A stretch of 64,000 nt of DNA from RYN-230 sp963770535. Its GTDB lineage: Bacteria > Actinomycetota > Actinomycetes > Streptosporangiales > Streptosporangiaceae. Both the position numbers and the translations under genes were made by a program. Under the pieces are notes generated by a model. That model was not told where the DNA came from, did no database searches, and saw only the letters and a list, made by a program, of their open reading frames with translations. The stretch lies in the NCBI GenBank assembly GCA_963770535.1, contig CAVYPZ010000003.1, positions 682,001 to 746,000 of the forward strand, in the 5' to 3' direction. Every line of letters starts with the position of its first letter. Position 1 is the stretch's first letter. Positions 61,162 to 64,000 of the stretch are shown in pieces.

Positions 61162-61824
61162 ATGACAGACGATGGACCCGACCTGCTGGACATGGTGCGG
61201 CGGGAACTCGCGCCGGCGGAAGGGGCAAACCGGTTCGTGCAACTGGTGGGTGAGGGCCGGCTGCCAGTGGAGCGGCTGGCAGCGGTCGCCGGCGAGGAGT
61301 ACTGGATCGGGGAGAGCGACCGGCGCAGCTTCCTGCACCTCGCCGCGCGATTCCCGGAGGCCCCGGCCGTGGACTTCTTTCTCGGTCTCGCGGCGGTCGA
61401 GACCCCGGCCAGGACCCAGCTGCTGCGATACGCCGCCGCACTCGGACTCGGCGAGCAGGACCTGCAGGCATACGAGCAGAAGCCAGGCTGCCAGGCTTAC
61501 GCCTCCCATGTTGCGTGGCTCGCGCTGAACGGATCGCAAAGCGACGCTTCTCTCGCCCTCGTAGCGAACTTCGCCGCATGGGGCTCGTACTGCGGCGCGG
61601 TCGCCCAGGGGCTGCGCAGCCACTACGGCCTCAAAGATGAAGACGTCGAGTTCTTCGATTTCTTCGCCACGCCGGCACCCGAGATCGAGCAGCTGGCGAG
61701 CGCAGTCGCGCGGCACAGCCTCGGCGAGAGCGGAACCCTCCCAGACTCAACTCGCCGTCATGCCCGCCTCGTGCAGGCGTACGAGCTCATGTTCTGGAAC
61801 ACCCTCGCCGAGGGGGTGAGCTAG
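61162..61824 (+). CDS. TenA/THI-4-like protein
   Basis: 220-aa helical protein of the TenA fold. MVRRELAPAEGANRFVQLV, GEEYWIGESDRRSFLHLA, FFLGLAAVETPARTQLL and WGSYCGAVAQGLRSHYGLKD are consistent with TenA/THI-4-type proteins, with a Cys at the thiaminase position region (SYCG). The ATG at 61162 follows AAGGA; a GTG at 61147 is less likely. TenA enzymes hydrolyse thiamine breakdown products to recover HMP. Pairing with the NCS1 permease 75 nt upstream supports pyrimidine salvage. Confidence 0.78.
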   Translation: MTDDGPDLLDMVRRELAPAEGANRFVQLVGEGRLPVERLAAVAGEEYWIGESDRRSFLHLAARFPEAPAVDFFLGLAAVETPARTQLLRYAAALGLGEQDLQAYEQKPGCQAYASHVAWLALNGSQSDASLALVANFAAWGSYCGAVAQGLRSHYGLKDEDVEFFDFFATPAPEIEQLASAVARHSLGESGTLPDSTRRHARLVQAYELMFWNTLAEGVS

Positions 61825-61912
61825 CGGAACTTTCCCTGACGCACCGGCCGCACACATGCAGCCCGCGCCGCACGCATGAACCAGCAGCCCGGCTTCACGG
61901 GGACGCGCCGCC

Positions 61913-63862
61913 TCAGCCCGGGCGGATCAGGCCGGCCTGGTAGGCGAAGACGACGAGCTGGGCCCGGTCCCTGGCGCCGAGCTTGGCCATCGCCCGGCTG
62001 GCGTGCGTTTTCACTGTTGCCGGGCTGACGAAGATTTCACGGGAGATCTCGTCATTGGACAGCCCGGTCGCGATGAGGGCGAGCACTTCCCGCTCCCGGG
62101 GGGTCAGCTCGTCCAGATGAGGCAGGTGGCGCGGCGAGCGCGTGCGCAACGCGAACTCGGCGATGAGGCGCCTGGTGACCGCGGGGGACAGCAGCGCCTC
62201 CCCGCCGGCCACGACCCGGATCGCCCGGATCAGCTCGGCCGCGTCGGTGTCCTTGACCAGGAATCCGGCGGCGCCGGCCCGCAGCCCCTCGAAGACGTAC
62301 TCGTCCAGGTCGAAGGTGGTCAGGATGACGACGTGGACCGGGGCGAGGTCCGGCCGCGCGGCGATGCGGCGGGTTGCCTCGATGCCGTCCACCCCGGGCA
62401 TCCGGATGTCCATCAGCAGCACATCCGGCGCGCACCGTGCCGCGAGCCGCACGGCCTGCTCCCCGTCGGCGGCCTCGCCGACCACGTCGATGCCGTCCTC
62501 GGCGTCGAGCAGCGCGGCGAACCCGGCCCGGACAAGTTCCTGGTCGTCGGCCAGCGCGACGCGGATCACCGGCCGCCCCCGCCCTCCGGGACCCCGCCCT
62601 GCGGGAGGCCGCCCCGGGGAAGCCCGCCCTCCGGGACCCCGCCCTGCGGGAGGCCGCCCTCCGGGGCCCGTGCAGCGGCAGCCGCGCCCGGACCGCGAAG
62701 CCGCCCCCAGGCCGGGGCCGGCCTGAAGCGTGCCGCCGAGCGCGGCCGCCCGTTCGGTCATGCCAGCGATGCCGCTGCCCGTGCCATGGCCCTGACCGGG
62801 AGACCGCCCGGGCTCATGGCCCGCGCCGTCGTCGTCGACCTCGACCACCAGGGCGTCCTCCCCGTAGACGATGCGGATGCTGGCGTTCATGCCGCCGGAG
62901 TGCCGGGCACTGTTAGTCAGGGCCTCCTGGACGATCCGGTAAGCGGCCAGGTCAACGTCGGCGGGCAGCGGCGATCGCCGGCCGCTTTCCTCGACCCGGA
63001 CGGCCAGGCCGGCGGCGGCCGCGGTATCGGCCAGGTCGCCCAGCCGGGCCAGGCCCGGGGCCGGCGCCCGGGGGGCGCTCTCGTCCACCGCGCGCAGCAC
63101 GCCCAGCACTGAGCGCAGCTCGGCCAGGGCCTGCCCGCTGACCTCGTTGATGGTGGTCAGTGCGGAGCGGGCCCGGTCGGGCTGGCGGTCCATCAGGTGC
63201 AGCGCGGTGTTGGCCTGGACGTTGATGACCGAGATGTTGTGCGCCACCACGTCGTGCAGGTCCCGCGCGATCCGCATCCGTTCCTCGCCGGCCCGGCGGC
63301 GCAGCTCTTCCTGGCGGCTGCGCTCCAGCGCAACCGCCCGCTGCCCCCGTGCCCTGATCACCTCCGCGACGGCCAGCAGGAACAACAGCAAGATGGCCAG
63401 CCCCACCGCGAACCCGGCGGTGGCGTGGCCGGGGCTGCCGATCAGCCAGGGCGGCCATACCGATGCGACGTAGCCGATGACCAGGGATGCGACCGCCGCC
63501 GCCCGCTGCCTGGCCTGCACCGCGGTGAAGAACGCCACGATCAGCGCGAGCCAGATCAGGGGCGCCTGGCCGGCCGCACCCGGCCAGATCGCTACGGCGA
63601 GGGTGACGGCCAGCACGCCGACCGGGTACCGGCGGCGGGCGATGAGCGACGCCCCCCCGGCGGCGAGCAGGAGATAGGTGGCAGCCCCAGGGCTGGCGTG
63701 GCCATGGTGCCAGCCAGCGGACGCGAAGGCCGTGCCGATCTCGATCGCGATCACGGCCACGGCGATCGCGGCGTCAGTGGCCCACCGCCGGGCGGCTGCG
63801 CCGCGCAGGGGCAGGCCGGGCTGATGCGGCAGGGCTGCGAGCAGGCCAGGTTTGGTCATCAC
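61913..63862 (-). CDS. histidine kinase and NarL-type response regulator read as one frame
   Basis: 649-aa frame. Residues 1-400 are a HisKA_3 sensor kinase: several N-terminal membrane helices, the H-box RIARDLHDVVAHNISVINVQ (about 200), an ALTNSARHSGG N-box and GSGIAGMTERAAALGG. Residues about 435-649 are a LuxR-type response regulator (VIRVALADDQELVRAGFAA, phospho-Asp in LLMDIRMPGVDG, Lys in FLVKD, HTH from LTPREREVLALIATGLSN). The kinase end, expected to read GGGFAVRARLPL, lies in another frame beside a 45-bp repeat. One missing G would make the two a single frame. The fusion is therefore likely a frameshift (or error) and two genes were probably original; the RR GTG start is near 62570. 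Confidence 0.85.
   Translation of the reverse strand: MMTKPGLLAALPHQPGLPLRGAAARRWATDAAIAVAVIAIEIGTAFASAGWHHGHASPGAATYLLLAAGGASLIARRRYPVGVLAVTLAVAIWPGAAGQAPLIWLALIVAFFTAVQARQRAAAVASLVIGYVASVWPPWLIGSPGHATAGFAVGLAILLLFLLAVAEVIRARGQRAVALERSRQEELRRRAGEERMRIARDLHDVVAHNISVINVQANTALHLMDRQPDRARSALTTINEVSGQALAELRSVLGVLRAVDESAPRAPAPGLARLGDLADTAAAAGLAVRVEESGRRSPLPADVDLAAYRIVQEALTNSARHSGGMNASIRIVYGEDALVVEVDDDGAGHEPGRSPGQGHGTGSGIAGMTERAAALGGTLQAGPGLGAASRSGRGCRCTGPGGRPPAGRGPGGRASPGRPPAGRGPGGRGRPVIRVALADDQELVRAGFAALLDAEDGIDVVGEAADGEQAVRLAARCAPDVLLMDIRMPGVDGIEATRRIAARPDLAPVHVVILTTFDLDEYVFEGLRAGAAGFLVKDTDAAELIRAIRVVAGGEALLSPAVTRRLIAEFALRTRSPRHLPHLDELTPREREVLALIATGLSNDEISREIFVSPATVKTHASRAMAKLGARDRAQLVVFAYQAGLIRPG
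62580..62658. repeat. two 34-bp copies, 45 bp apart, at the kinase/regulator junction
   Basis: Copies CCCTCCGGGACCCCGCCC plus following GGGAGGCCGCC at 62580-62613 and again at 62625-62658. In the fused frame they give a 15-residue repeat GRPPAGRGPGGR. The repeat lies between the kinase ATPase domain and the regulator start and is a likely source of slippage. Confidence 0.75.
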
Positions 63863-64000
63863 TACCGGCGACGGTACCCGCCGCCCTTACGGAAGGCATC
63901 CGCCCTGAGGCTAGATCCGGCCGTGCCCGCCTGCACCGCTGGCGTATGCCGCGCCCTCCCCGCTACCGCCGGAGATGACCCGGACCGGGCCGCAGGGCCG
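63863..64000. other. upstream flank of the kinase, no gene seen
   Basis: 138 bp at the window edge before the kinase start. It would contain the kinase promoter. I see no convincing gene or motif in it. Confidence 0.4.

Noticed and set aside
1..64000. tRNA, rRNA or CRISPR arrays
   Set aside because: None was seen on reading both strands; no regular spacer-repeat pattern was found. A tRNA scan would be a useful check.

Overview
The window is high-GC DNA, with lower-GC patches only in a few accessory stretches. Gene content points to a soil-type actinomycete (Actinomycetota, morphologically complex lineage): two F420/LLM-type oxidoreductases, a BTAD (SARP-like) regulator, a LAL-type LuxR ATPase, a cyclase-NB-ATPase-TPR regulator, DivIVA, an actinobacterial IS1380-type element, frequent GTG starts and some apparently leaderless genes. 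No rRNA, tRNA or CRISPR array was seen. The species cannot be named from this sequence.

Layout. 0-5.2 kb: sugar catabolism genes (2-hydroxyacid dehydrogenase, FGGY kinase, class II aldolase on the minus strand; aldehyde dehydrogenase on the plus strand) around a 600-bp divergent promoter region carrying two exact inverted copies of a 13-bp element. 5.2-9.5 kb: a decayed accessory patch with a multiply frameshifted IS1380-type transposase, a second transposase relic, a low-GC secreted NPCBM-like protein, an esterase relic, and an orphan 60-bp copy of the IS end. 9.6-12.8 kb: leuS with a leucine-codon leader peptide and an attenuator-like pair of hairpins. 13-16 kb: a frameshifted MazF toxin, a secreted repeat (propeller-like) protein, a GNAT acetyltransferase. 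15.7-19.3 kb: a fatty-acid activation locus (acyl-CoA synthetase, TetR) whose phosphotransferase and acyl-CoA dehydrogenase partners are broken, the former by a local inversion. 19.5-23.1 kb: BTAD regulator, Cys-rich orphan, LLM oxidoreductase, universal stress protein.

23.2-36.3 kb is the most interesting part: an apparently co-regulated catabolic block. It has an APC permease, a PuuD-like gamma-glutamyl hydrolase, a MarR regulator, a second class I glutamine amidotransferase-like protein, a glutamine-synthetase-like ligase, a P450 fused to a phthalate-dioxygenase-reductase-type reductase (CYP116B-like layout), a Rieske oxygenase homologue that has lost its usual metal ligands, and a four-gene meta-cleavage operon (acetoacetate-decarboxylase-like, HpaE-like, HpaD-like, FAH/HpaG-like). 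Three promoters in this block carry the same palindromic element centred on GGATCC/GGACCC. The GS-like + amidotransferase-like + oxygenase + ring-cleavage logic resembles aniline-type degradation, in which an aromatic amine is first gamma-glutamylated, but with a self-sufficient P450 in place of a normal Rieske dioxygenase. The substrate is unknown.

36.5-46.4 kb: epoxide hydrolase, Bax-inhibitor-like membrane protein, a hypothetical protein, LAL regulator, carotenoid oxygenase, small membrane protein, lipoprotein, PanE-like protein. 46.6-51 kb: convergent, overlapping glgB and glgX (glycogen). 51.3-59.1 kb: LLM oxidoreductase, CBS protein, cyclase-ATPase regulator, Cys-motif hypothetical, DivIVA, and a cyclase/PadR divergent pair around a 27-bp palindrome. 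59.6-63.9 kb: NCS1 (CytX-like) permease with a TenA-like protein, probably pyrimidine salvage, and a histidine kinase and LuxR response regulator read as one frame because of an apparent frameshift beside a 45-bp tandem repeat.
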